DNA from: Lethocerus indicus
Taxonomy: Eukaryota; Arthropoda; Insecta; Hemiptera; Belostomatidae
DNA length: 64,000 nucleotides
Direction of reading: 5' to 3'
Assembly (NCBI GenBank): GCA_019843655.1
Contig: JACDQD010000004.1
Location: 10,974,001-11,038,000, forward strand
Part shown: positions 50,307 to 60,966 of the stretch, one piece after another
Layout of the letters: each line of letters opens with the position of its first letter
Numbering within the stretch: the first letter of the stretch is position 1
Program-made: the position numbers and the translations under genes
Notes under the pieces: model-generated
Database searches by the model: none
What the model saw: only the letters and a program-made list of their open reading frames with translations
What the model was told of the DNA's origin: nothing

Positions 50307-51921
50307 GTACCGCACGAGCCACTGAGAATACGTTTTCTGCAATCTTTTACTTTGGAAAGAACCTCTTTCCTTTTGTTTTGTTGACTTTGGTCGGATTTAG
50401 CTTTGTGAAAAAATGAATTTGGCTAGAAAAAAAATTGACGGAAAAGATAAATCTGAATCTTGGAAATACTATACATTTACAAATTTTAAATTACACGGTT
50501 TGGCATAACTCAAAAAGGGATTTCTACAGATGTAGTACAATTTTATGCCCAATATTTAATAATATTTTTATTCGGAGTAGAAATGAAATCAGTATTTCCA
50601 GCCGAGGCAATCCCATTACTGTTCTGTGTTTTGTGTCGTTGTAGCCCGGGGCGGCTGGCGAGGTCTCGGTCTGGTGTCTTGATTTCTTAGCGAAACAGTG
50701 TAGGGGCTAAACAGGTGTCGCCGCCGGCCCATACCTCATTTTTCATCCGCCGCCCTCCACGCCCTTTATTGTCTCATCCCTCGGCCCCATCCTGATTTCA
50801 ACCCGCTCCCTCTCCCTCTCTCCTCAAATAAGCCCCCAACCGCCCCCTTCTTCCCGACCGACTCCGGCAGTAAAGGCAGGAATTCCTTTCCTAAGCAAAA
50901 AAATTATTCGTCCCGCAATCGCGAAACCGTGCCCGATTTTTCCTCAAAAAAATAAAATAAAAAGCTTAACTCTTAGCACCCAGTAAATCAGTATACAATA
51001 ACGGTAGAACCGAATTTTGATTCGTTCACTAATTCTAATTGATCTCGAAACTGCGGTACACTCGGTGGAATTCAGTCCGGTAGTTGTTAAGGAACCAGAA
51101 GGTAGAAGGTATGGAGTTATCGGAGTATACGTAAGATTTCATCCCTGTGGTTTAGGTTTATTGGGCTGAGAACGATAACGACCTTCCATTCTCATAACGC
51201 TTGAAGGCAACCACAATCTCCCGCAAGGGAATATGCTGATAGATCGCGTAATGATTTATTTTCTTCCAACGGCCTCAAATTCAAGAGATTGTGGTGTGAA
51301 GTATGAGCGTGAAAGGTTAGGCCGATAATTATGTTGCAGTTGGAAGTGTTCTGCCATATTACGGAAGACGGTGTGTTTAATATAGCTCAGTTAGTTTATT
51401 TTGGATGCTTTCTAAACTGTTTTCTGGTTGAACAGAATGAAAAGTAACGAATGCCAAGGGTTCGAATGTAGGAGTTGTGTACACAAAGCGGGGCCGCTCT
51501 TAATATCCGTATTCTGTTAATATCTATTGCCTTTTATCTCTAAAAGGGTCTCTTTTATTTACTCTTGAATATATCTCCACTTGTACTGGTAGCGACAGCC
51601 TTATTGGATGATGAGCGAAATGTCGTTGATATTCATATCCGAGATAGCTAATATGGTCTCCGATTTGATTCACTTTAATTCGTTTGTTCACAACAGCGAA
51701 GCGTTCGCAACAGTCCATTACAGCGTTGAACTGAATGGAGCTCAAAGAGCGACCCCGGGTAGAGGGCAGGTTTAATTTACAGTTAATGCAAATTCGTATT
51801 GTTTATAACCTCACGGAAAAAGTCATACCGTTACATATTTATATATGGCGTTCTTATATTACTTTCTACATAACTCGTGGGTACGACAGAAGTGCAATAT
51901 ATATTTGCAGTGTGCTGTGCA

Positions 51922-52103
51922 ATGCGGGCAAGTATTAGGAACGCCGTGACTTATCCAAAGTGTTTGTGCTGTGCGGGTTAGCATTAGAAGCGCCCTCTCT
52001 GTTGTAATATTGAATGAGTTTGTTATGCGGGCTAGCGTTAAGAGCGCCGTCGACATTGCAATATTGAACGGGCCGGTATGCGGGTTAGCATTAGGAGTGC
52101 TGT
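51922..52103. repeat. Decayed four-copy tandem array, about 53-bp period
   Basis: A 26-base core (consensus ATGCGGGTTAGCATTAGGAG followed by CGCCGT) occurs at 51922-51947, 51971-51996, 52025-52050 and 52078-52103, steps 49, 54 and 53. Copies differ at several positions. The spacer AATATTGAA is shared between copies two and three and between copies three and four. On the minus strand the 54-base step equals 18 codons and gives a partly repeated peptide within a 65-codon frame, but the frame is not kept across all units. It is either an old minisatellite or a spaced array of a protein-binding element. Confidence 0.85.
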
Positions 52104-52318
52104 TACGATTAAGTATTTAAAAAAACCCCTGGCGAAGACATGATGTGCGGAGGTTTTAAGGTTTTATCAAATAAGGGATGCTAATTTTATAAAACATGGG
52201 GGCCAGGTCTCAGGAATATTCTTTTATCCGGGGCTTTTACTACAATTTACTAATTTTCTAGATATCTGTTCAATGGACCGAATATGGACGGAATTGAAAA
52301 CGCATTATGGAACATGGC

Positions 52319-52366
52319 AGAGAGAGAGAGAGAGAGGGGAGAGGGAGAGAGAGACAGATAGAGAGA
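52319..52366. repeat. (GA)n microsatellite, interrupted
   Basis: GA dinucleotides with GGGG and CAGATA interruptions over about 48 bases. It is the third GA tract in plus orientation; the two near 61-62 kb are CT on this strand. Confidence 0.95.
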
Positions 52367-52758
52367 CAAAGCCAGGACAAGTGCGAGGTTGAATTTGGTT
52401 AGAGGCTGGTTGGTAGACGGGTGCCCGCATCCTCTGGCTCCGCTCTCCTGTTTGGCCCCATTACCATAATCGCATTAAGACCTCTTGATCTTCCCTTGTC
52501 CTTCGGCACGGAATCGGACTCCGATCGTAACGGACTCCTGGATGTTGAAATTGAGAGGTATAACCGATGCGGTACTACACCGCGGGCTATATTCATCGGA
52601 CACCCTGCGTCGGATGGATACGAAATATATCAATATTACTCAGCCATTTACTACTGGTAGGTAGTAGGGTACGTCGGGAAATACTACAAAATTCACTACA
52701 TATTTTATCGATTTACAAAAATTCCAGTTATTATTTCTGTACTGGGAACTGGTTCATG

Positions 52759-52793
52759 CGTGTTATACCACAAATAACACGTGCGTGTTATTT
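52759..52793. promoter_or_regulatory. Triple CGTGTTAT element with an E-box
   Basis: CGTGTTAT occurs at 52759-52766 and 52784-52791 and inverted at 52774-52781. The last two form a perfect 10-bp inverted repeat (52772-52781 with 52784-52793) separated by TG. The centre contains the E-box CACGTG at 52778-52783. Such spaced, mixed-orientation copies look like a cooperative binding site. The factor is unknown; TTAT/TTTAT tails would suit posterior Hox or Caudal-type homeodomains. Confidence 0.5.
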
Positions 52794-53878
52794 ATCGTTC
52801 AATAGTCATTTTAATTAATTCTATGACGCCAATAGTTACAATTATGGTTCTTTTCTGTTATGTTCCTGCAGTCAGACTTTCATTAGACACAGGATCTTAC
52901 CATCCTGTATTGAGTACTAGGACGGATTAAACGATTTGTTTATCGGAATATTCGTTTTTATTTCGAATGAGTGTAGTTATTTTCAATAAACTATCTAGGT
53001 ATCTATGTACGACCTATCTCTTTTTAACTATCTTAACAGATGGGAAAATATAAATAGTAGCCAAAGAAATATTTCCCCTTTCTGTATTGTATAGCTGGTA
53101 AGTTGGCGTTACCGTGTATTAGGTCAGTAGGCGTATTCGGCTCGGGCATAAAGTAGCGCCGGGGGATAATTTCTTTCTGAACAAAAGTGCTTAACCCTGG
53201 GCGATGTTCGATCTGTTTTGTGCCTGCCGTTCGTGTATTGGGGAGGCGTTTTATTGGGTTAAGCATTGGCGGTGGTAATGGGTCCGGGCTGGCTGACATC
53301 TATTGTCTCTGGGCATCCCCGCCCCGCCACCGCCAACTCGCCAATTTATGGCCTCCTACCCCGGCCGGACCTCGTTCCACTTTATTCAACGCATAACTCA
53401 CCCAACTAGCGCCTAGCATTCGACCGCCCCGCAGCCGGTTTCTTTAAAATTTATAACTTAGCCAGCACCGGCCTCCGTCGACCAAACACACTTCCGTTTT
53501 CGTAGGCCCGCAGCTTCCTTCAAAACAAGCCTCGGTGTTTAGTTCAGAATTTAAAGATAAGGCCGAATCGTCCGCCATTTAAATGTCCGCGCTTAAAAGC
53601 TCCTCAAAGTACGGAACCAATCATCGTCATTGTATCGACTCCATTTGAGGTCATGTGCCTCACGAATTTGACTGGTAATTTTGGTGCTAGTTACTGCATT
53701 GAAAGTTTGTAGAAAAGAACCTGAATTGTCGAATAGCCCTCATTCAAATGGAGATTGATCGTACACCTCTAAAAATGTCTTTTATTCTACTACATGATTT
53801 GTAGTTATACGTATATTTCGGCCAAATGGGGGATGGAGAGAATCGTAAGCCTGGAATAATACGGTTGAAATAGCGAAG

Positions 53879-53887
53879 ACTCACCTG
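53879..53887 (-). other. Strong candidate recursive splice site CAG|GTGAGT
   Basis: On the minus strand a long pyrimidine-rich tract (plus-strand 53888-53913, ending TTTTACCCCCC) runs directly into CAG|GTGAGT. Acceptor and donor are both near consensus and no base lies between them, so splicing here would regenerate a 5' splice site, as at ratchet points in long insect introns. This is the best of the three minus-strand candidates and the strongest splice-like signal in the window. Confidence 0.4.
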
Positions 53888-54586
53888 GGGGGTAAAAGTA
53901 TAAAGGAGAAACCGCAATAACAAACAATACGTGGCTTAACTATGCGTGTATTATGTATTTAACCGGGTTGAAAACTTCCATTTTGAATGGCCCTTAAGGC
54001 CACACGGTTTATTTGCATTTAAAACGCGTTATTCGTTTGTATAATTCATTACGCTCAGTGTATTCCGACTGGATAATAAACCCGGTATAATTTTCGGGAG
54101 GTCGTCACCTTCTTTGTATTAGGATTTCGGGCAGTGGACCTCCCCAGACCCAAAGACTAATTGGGCGGATATTTTGAATTAAAAAGGCTCGGATTAAAAA
54201 AACAAAAAAAATCTGTACTTTTTAATCCCGTCTAAGTTGACTTTGGAAGCTTTCTATAATGATTGGAGAGTTGGAGAGAATGGTGGGCAATATTTACATT
54301 CCGGAGTACGTAATACAATTAGTCCGTCAAACCAGAATGTATAATGGAACCAAAAGATCTGTAGTATTTATTATTATTTTATTTTTACATCTGAATATAA
54401 TTTGGGGGACAAATGAAGATATTAATTTTTTAAATGTTCTCAATACAAACGAAAAATGAATACATTATGTATCTCACCTTAAGAAGAACTCATTATAATA
54501 GTACCGGTCTGTCGCCCTTTCGAACTATTATGGATATCACGTGACGATGACGTATATATTAGAGTGGTTAGAGCATTTGTACTGGG

Positions 54587-54629
54587 GACAAGAACTGGCG
54601 CAAGTTGGAAAATTTGCGCCAATCTTGTC
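54587..54629. repeat. Strong hairpin, 15 pairs in 43 bases
   Basis: GACAAGA (54587-54593) pairs with TCTTGTC (54623-54629), and TGGCGCAA (54596-54603) pairs with TTGCGCCA (54614-54621), with a 2-by-1 base internal loop and a 10-base loop. TTTGCGCC and TTGGCGC variants are E2F-type words, so this could be paired E2F sites. It is shorter than a typical animal microRNA precursor, though TGT/ACA pairing about six bases further out could lengthen it slightly. Confidence 0.65.
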
Positions 54630-57540
54630 GGAACAGGGAGCGGACATCTGTATTTATCGATTTCCTGTAGTGCGGCGGTGGCGCGGGACAGAACGTCTTA
54701 ACCGCTTATAGTGGGACAAGTTAATGCTCCGGGGCAGGAGGGAGGCCCGCATAAAGGCCCGACTATGAATGCTGTCGGACGTGCCCGACCTCCGCAAATA
54801 AATCCCGACATCCCCTCTCCAATATAAAACACGTACGGGGATTTCGTGAACGGGGCCAAATTAAGAGGATACATCCTTCGGGATTACAGGGATAATCCGC
54901 TAGGTTAACTCCCTGAAAAGGGACGACCCATTAAGTACCCTTGTTTTGGAAATTCCGATCTCTATCATATTTACTAAACATATTTTTGTAAACTGTATTC
55001 CATATAATTTTTCAACTTTGAGCTTTTCTTAAGATTGCCAGTCTTGATCTTGACCTATACCGGTTTTCCTTTTCGCACAGTTTTGCAGTATTTCATTAGC
55101 GGTGGTACAGAGTGTATAAATATTGAAACCGATCTTTCTGAGCAAGTTTCCAATTATCCATTGCTGGATCGCTGGATGGCTGCAGTATCGCTAAAGAAAA
55201 TATGTTCACGGCGCTTGATACTAGGCCCGCACAACTGTCGTTTCTTCGGGGTCTGGTATCAGCGCCTTAACAACTTTAGAATTTTGTAAATAACAAGTAA
55301 TATATTACTGACACATTTAGTCGAATCGTGCTATAATTTCAATAAGGATTCGATCTAAGAGGGGACCAGGAAAACTTAGAGAGTGGGACACGGAGGTAGG
55401 TTACGTGAGGTCCGGTCGTGAGGGTTTGGGGTCGAGAAGGGCTGGTTTGGGAGGGTTGGCCGTGAGATCGTTTTAATTTATCACGGACGTCAGATTCAGA
55501 GGACGCGTGACAAGGGAACGGTATCAGGGTCTGCCGTGTACGGCCCGGGACATCAATTAGTGATACTCCCGGCACCTGTCCCACCGCCACTCCTATACCA
55601 GCCCACCCGTCCGCACAACACATCCAGTTAGACATTAAAACTCGTTTGAATTACTGTTCATATACGGTTTGAATGTCGAAATCGCGAATTTTAAAAATCA
55701 TTGAACGTCTATGAGTGGTTTTAAGAGGGCGAATTACGTAGTATTTGAAGGTAAATACACAAAAAATTACATTTTAGAGATTGAAAAAATGTTCTAGAAT
55801 TGCTTAAAACTACGTATACTTTTCGTAAACGTCTGTACCGGAATCAGAAAATGTTATACTCAATACCATTTTATAAAATTATGTTTTTAAACAATTCTTA
55901 AGGACGGAGCAATCCCATTATGAATGAAAATTAGCCGGGGGGATCGATAAATAAAATGTATTGCTGCAAATATAACCGGCTATAAACTGAAAGTCAAGAT
56001 CTTTATGTGAATTTAATAGCATCTCAGTAGACGAGACCGGCGTAGGTCAGATAATAAAAGCGGTCTCGCGATGAGAACCTGTCCCCGGGTTGGATCGAAT
56101 TCGATTGGGGTCCCGTAACTTCATCGCATTTAACGCGGCGCATCTTAAACGCTTCAAGTAGGGTCGCAGTCCCAGAGGCGGACCCAATTTTCGTTCAATT
56201 TTTTATTTTATTTTATTACGAGAGGAACGCGTGGATTAGAATCTAATATTGGTTACGTAGACTAGTACGTATCCAAATAAACCCCCACAAAATCAGTATA
56301 GGAGTTTCGACCGTTTCACCTGAGATTTATCATAGGTTGTAGGTAAATCGAGGACAGAGGTAGGAGGGAAGCTACTCGCTAATCCAGTGGGGGTGACAGG
56401 AGCACCAATAAAGAGGATAAAGGAGCGTGCCGAATAGGAGGCGGCAAGAAGGACGCGGTCCGCCGGAGCCCGCATCCGAATTAGGAGCATCCCGCGGGAT
56501 CATCCGGGAAAAACTAAACCCCGGGGGAAATCCCGGACTGCCAATCACTAGGACAAAAACTTATTCGTCGACCGAAGAAACGAGCATCGAAGAAACCCTA
56601 TCCGCGATAACGAACGTCCCAAGACCACCCCCTCCCCCGACTCTCAGTTATATAATGTCAATTCTACACCCGGGACCGAATTCAACTTTCGATTGAGAAA
56701 TCGGCTGAATTTTATGGGTTTTGTTCTATTTGAAATAATGTAATACGATTTCGAAGAAACGCCTGAAAGTATACTATAAAAAGCCTTCATTAAACGAAAT
56801 TTATATTTTTCCATTTTAATAAGTAAATTTATATATTTCTAAGTTGCGAGGTGTCCTCTGGAATACGAAGAGTATGCCAAAAAAATTTTCAGTATCATCG
56901 ATTCTACTTTCCTTCCCCTCGCTAGCCTAACTTATTTGTGTTCGGTCGAGTGTCGGCGAACAAACTTTTCTGTTTCTTTGGTTCCTTATCGTTAATTTCT
57001 GAACAAGTTATATTTTTCTTCATCGTAGGCTTGACGCATTTATCTCCCCGCGTTCTGACATTATACTTGTGCCACGAGGTCGCCTCCGGCCTCATCGTAA
57101 GGCGGGCTGTGCTTCCCGTGAATTCTTCTCCCCAGCAAAAACTTACTGTTACCGGGAACATCTCGTGCTTCATTCGGGCGGTTGGATGGAGATCGCCCTG
57201 GGCACAAACTGGTACGTTACCCTCACATGTTACCGGTCACTTTCCTATCTTCGATGTGACAGGAAATAAACTATTTTACTTCGTAAATTTTAAAACTCAG
57301 ACATTTGGTTCAGTCGTAATAAAACTGTAAATTTACATTTTAGTCGAACGTCCAATCAGTTCGATCAGGGCGGATAGGTATAATTTTGGTGTAGGTATAA
57401 CTGGAGGCTACCACGGATGTCAGAACGGGGGAGGGGCTATTACGGTACCATTTAAGGAGGAAAATATACAATAGCTCGAGAGAGAAAAAGGAAAAAAATA
57501 ACGCGGGATTATTACGAAAATCCGATCCGGGGCAGGTCCG

Positions 57541-57581
57541 CCGACGGAAGTTGAATACCAAATAGCCGGTATTGAAGTCGG
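57541..57581. repeat. Nested hairpin
   Basis: CCGAC (57541-57545) pairs with GTCGG (57577-57581), and inside it AATACC pairs with GGTATT (about 57554-57559 with 57568-57573), leaving an uneven internal loop. It lies just 5' of the stronger element at 57601-57651. Confidence 0.45.
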
Positions 57582-57600
57582 ACGGAGGAAGAGGAGGACG

Positions 57601-57651
57601 GGGAGGCCTCTTGTTATTCAAACAAGAATAACCGGACAACAATGGCCTCCC
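57601..57651. other. 51-base folded element with coaxial stems
   Basis: GGGAGGCC (57601-57608) pairs with GGCCTCCC (57644-57651). Directly next to its left arm, TCTTGTT (57609-57615) pairs with AACAAGA (57621-57627) across 5 bases. The two stems can stack, giving 15 pairs with a 16-base single-stranded bulge on the 3' side. GTTATT and AATAAC (57613-57618, 57627-57632) offer a competing inner pairing. Candidate structured RNA or cruciform; function unknown. Confidence 0.5.
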
Positions 57652-58421
57652 GAAATTAGAATCCACCCCTAAAGGCTACCCCCCGCCAACCCCAGGACCA
57701 GGTAATCAATGTTGGCTCGGCCCATGATAAGAATTCGGCCAGGAGGAGGAAAAAAAATATCTCGAAGAGAATATTCGCTGAGGCGAAACTCATTATGGGA
57801 AATGCATCCCGGCGACATCACTCGGGCCGACTACAACGAGCCTGCGTTACATGCGGCGAGTGCTCGTCCCTCGCTAACCATACAACTGTACCAATCTTTT
57901 ATCGGTGTGAAGTAAAAAACAATACCCCTTACCTGTTACTGTTCTAACTGCTTAAGACTGTTTAAGATCTTTGCGAGATTTCAGAAGGGAATCTTTACTC
58001 CCAATAGAGTTAATCTACAAAAGGTTTTTGGCCGTATTAGATCACACGATTCGAGGCCTCTCTACGTTTCTATATTAATGACAGTAGGCCACTTTATATA
58101 ATTGTAAATTCGGAAGAGAGATTTACCAGTAAATGTAGGATAGTGCTAGACTATATTTTACTAAAGAATGCAGTATACATTCAAGGTAGCTGGGAGATAA
58201 ATTTTATAATATCGAATTTGTCCACGAATATTTTGAAGTAGAATATTCAGAGAACTAAGATAATTTGGCCTGCTCCGGTAATTGTACATCAGAAATTAAT
58301 ACTCGAAAAACTATCGGTTACAGTGGACTGAACCACAACAGGAATGCTACCGGTTCGCCCTTAAGAGGGCAGAGGAATATTATTTTTCCCTTTAAACCCT
58401 ATTTTAACCAACTTCTCTATC

Positions 58422-58447
58422 GGGGCAGGGGGGTGGTGGGGGTTGGG
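58422..58447 (+). other. G-quadruplex motif
   Basis: G tracts at 58422-58425, 58428-58433, 58438-58442 and 58445-58447 have loops of 2, 4 and 2 bases, a canonical and compact quadruplex pattern. Confidence 0.65.
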
Positions 58448-58536
58448 TAGTTAAAGCTCTACGAACTCTGTGAGAGAGAGGTAAACCGCTCCGGGGCAAG
58501 TAATATAACGAGCGGTTATTTTATGTTTCCATAATG

Positions 58537-58602
58537 CCCTCTTGTTCTCCTCCCTCTTTCGCTTTTTTCCTCTTTTATCCCTCCCCCTTCTCCGCCTTCC
58601 AG
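58537..58602 (+). other. Long polypyrimidine tract ending in CAG
   Basis: About 63 mostly C/T bases end in TTCCAG at 58597-58602, followed by CGTTCTTAAG. This is an excellent 3' splice-site shape on the plus strand, but the downstream 100 bases have no open frame I can interpret and no clear donor. It may be a noncoding exon start or merely a pyrimidine-rich spacer. Confidence 0.35.
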
Positions 58603-59536
58603 CGTTCTTAAGAAGTTCTCGTTTCCACTTTATGTTGTAACTTTGTTATTTAAAGCCGTCGCTAGGTTAGGTAGGTGTTTCTTGCCCCAGAGGTTGCGGT
58701 ACAGCAAGCGAACCTCGATAAACGCCGCCGCTCCAAACATCGGCAAGTTCACCCCCAGCCTCATCCACACTCTCAGTAATAAACATTTAATTATAAGCAT
58801 TTTCGCGTGCTGATTGAGAATCGGAGAACTAATTTTGTTTCTAAAATAATCAACTTTTATCTGAATCTTTTCTGTCAATTCTTCAATGAGGTAGTTATTG
58901 CAATAACAATAATATTGATAATACAATAGTTACCGGATAAATGCTTAATTTTTGGAAAGTGGAATGAAGAAATAAAATCGAGTTCTAACGGAAAATATTT
59001 TTTCCAATCATATTTCAATTAAGGCATTAGGAAAAGAGTCAATAATAAAACATTTATACACTGAATTGTGCTCGTTAATTCGTAAGCGGACGTATAAAGA
59101 TGTTTGTTCCCAACCTCCATCAGTCCAGTATTGGGTTTTGTGATTCGGAGTTATTTTCAATGTCCCTCCCTTACTACCACCAAATGATTAATATCGAGGA
59201 AAGGGGAGAAGGAAAAGAATTTTTCGGCCGACCTCATTCCCTGGTATTCTCGGTAAAATGAGGTTTTTTCTTTATATCGAAAATAGGAAAAACGAATTGG
59301 AGGAAATGAAGACTGGAAAAAAATTATCTTTCTGTACCCGGTGATATTTCACCTGGTGTTTACATAAGAATTCATTAGCTTCCGAAGGTTTTAAAAATAT
59401 GAAAAACTTGGTTTTTTTTTATTTGCTCCTAAATACGGAGGATCTTACTGCTTTCGTAACAAATCAAACAATGAAATTTGTTCTTAACAAAGGATCAATA
59501 TCGAATGTTAAATTATAAGACAATTGAAATGAAGTT

Positions 59537-59567
59537 GGAATTCTCGCTGTCCCGAGAATTTTCGGGA
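59537..59567. other. Two mutually exclusive overlapping hairpins
   Basis: Fold A pairs AATTCTCG (59539-59546) with CGAGAATT (59553-59560), extendable by two G-T pairs, loop 6. Fold B pairs TCCCGA (59550-59555) with TCGGGA (59562-59567), loop 6. The arms overlap at 59553-59555, so only one can form at a time. Bistable sequences of this kind occur in RNA switches, but chance overlap is possible and no gene is attached. Confidence 0.45.
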
Positions 59568-60739
59568 ACTTATTGAACGTCATGTCGGCTAGGCCATTAC
59601 ATTCATTACACTGTTCGTTTGTTAGCTGAAACAGAACTGAAGGACAGTTAGGCAGCTCTAACATTCCAGCTACGAATTTATCTTAGTATTTCATGCAGAA
59701 TGCTAACATAGTTTTCATAATCGTCATTCAATAATCTGCTAATGGTCCCTCTCCGGTCCCTCACACTTTCGATGCTACACTAATAACACCATATCCGGGT
59801 TTGATTGAAGAGATGAAACAATTTTTGGACGAGCGCCCTCTCCGATATTATGTTATGAAGAGGGATGGGTAGGGCTAAACTACGGTAACAATTTCCGTCG
59901 AAGGGGGAAATTCATTAAAATTTTTATTAATTCCCGGCCTCTATTTGTCTCTCCGAGTTATTCTTTTTTTGGCTCCACACTGGGGCACATACAGTCCAGT
60001 AAAACTCCACAAACTTCCTCTGAATTAAACAGACTCGAGGTCCATTGCGGCCCCCTACACTACCGTTATAAATTTACAATTAGGAAATGGTGTATCGCTC
60101 CTCCCATGCCGTCCTCTTTCTATTTTTACCGGCGACACAATGACTTGCGCGAATTCTATCCAATGTTTGTAATCCTAAAAGAGATTTAATGAATATATGT
60201 ACATATTTGTTCAATATTAAGTAATATAATTCTGGATTTGTAAATGAGTGATGATTTCTGTCGCAAAATAACTGTCATCGCAACATAAAATAAAATTGGC
60301 GAAATATTTGAATGCGATTTATAAATAGCCAGAGTTTGTTCGAAGAAGTGACCAGGCCCAATTCAATTTGTCGCATCTGAACCGTGAAAATGGATTGAAA
60401 TAGCTCCTACCAAAATTTGCCCTTACCTGATCGCTCGAAGCCGATTTCAACGTATCGGATACAGTCGGGAGAAAATAATACTCGGCGATTTAAAATGCAA
60501 GAATAGACGACACGTAAGTTTCGGTCGGGCACAGTTGATGAGACGGGATCTTTCAGTGCGCGGAGAAGAATCGGCTGTATAAACTGAAACCCGGTCACGG
60601 TGATGGATTCATATTTGTATTTGTGTATTGAACCGAAGGAGGCGATAATGTTTCGAAAAATGGACTCGGTGGGGTTAGTAGATTGTCGGTGGTGTGGCCG
60701 GGGGTTGGGGGTGCCATCCCGCTGATTCTCTACCATCAG

Positions 60740-60918
60740 CCATATTGGGCCTCACAATGCCGCCCCTCACCCCTTATATATACCTCCCTCTCGCCACCAC
60801 GCTCTTTGTCTCACCCTCACACTCGCACGCACAGGAATCCTTGCTCCCGTCTTAGGGGGGGGAATGGGATGGAGGCACACAGTCGCGGCCCCGTCTCCAG
60901 TCAACTGGGCTCTCTTTC

Positions 60919-60954
<36 letters not shown>

Positions 60955-60966
60955 TCTCTCTCTCTC
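60740..60966. repeat. C/T-rich region with (CT)n microsatellite
   Basis: A C/T-rich stretch with a TATATATA at about 60775-60782 leads into a (CT)n tract at 60920-60966 broken by CC. A run of nine G sits near 60855-60863. The 117-codon plus-strand frame over this region (60683-61036) is dominated by the serine-leucine reading of the CT tract and is not supported as a gene. Confidence 0.9.

Larger units (their letters stand above)
48083..51921. other. Gene-free stretch
   Basis: No gene is supported; open frames are at most about 75 codons. Visible elements are the 12-bp repeat at 48930, the twin hairpins at 49413, a two-copy 11-base tandem near 50076-50097 and the inverted repeat at 50288. 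50640-50890 is C-rich and pyrimidine-biased. An octamer ATGCAAAT lies at 51786-51793. Confidence 0.5.
52367..57540. other. Gene-free stretch
   Basis: No gene is supported. GC-rich patches lie at 53200-53560, 54640-54800, 55380-55620 and 56420-56660, with open frames up to 130 codons but no recognisable domain. An octamer ATTTGCAT lies at 54011-54018 and a palindrome ATCGAATTCGAT at 56094-56105. A (TTTTA)n run occurs at about 56199-56217. AT-rich DNA fills the rest. Confidence 0.5.
57652..60739. other. Gene-free stretch
   Basis: No gene is supported; the longest frame is 109 codons (60407-60736, minus strand), unrecognised. A quadruplex motif, a pyrimidine tract and a bistable hairpin are listed separately. 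58050-58260, 58900-59100 and 60180-60330 are strongly AT-rich. Confidence 0.5.

Noticed and set aside
51922..52103. CRISPR array
   Set aside because: Only four diverged copies, unequal spacing, shared spacer sequence and a eukaryotic setting.
1143..54018. Scattered POU octamers (1143, 13346, 30665, 51786, 54011)
   Set aside because: A few more than the roughly two expected at even composition, but AT-rich DNA raises the expectation and they do not cluster.
54891..54908. Homing-endonuclease-like site around ATTACAGGGATAATCC
   Set aside because: Superficially similar to the I-SceI site but does not match it; a six-pair inverted repeat explains the pattern.
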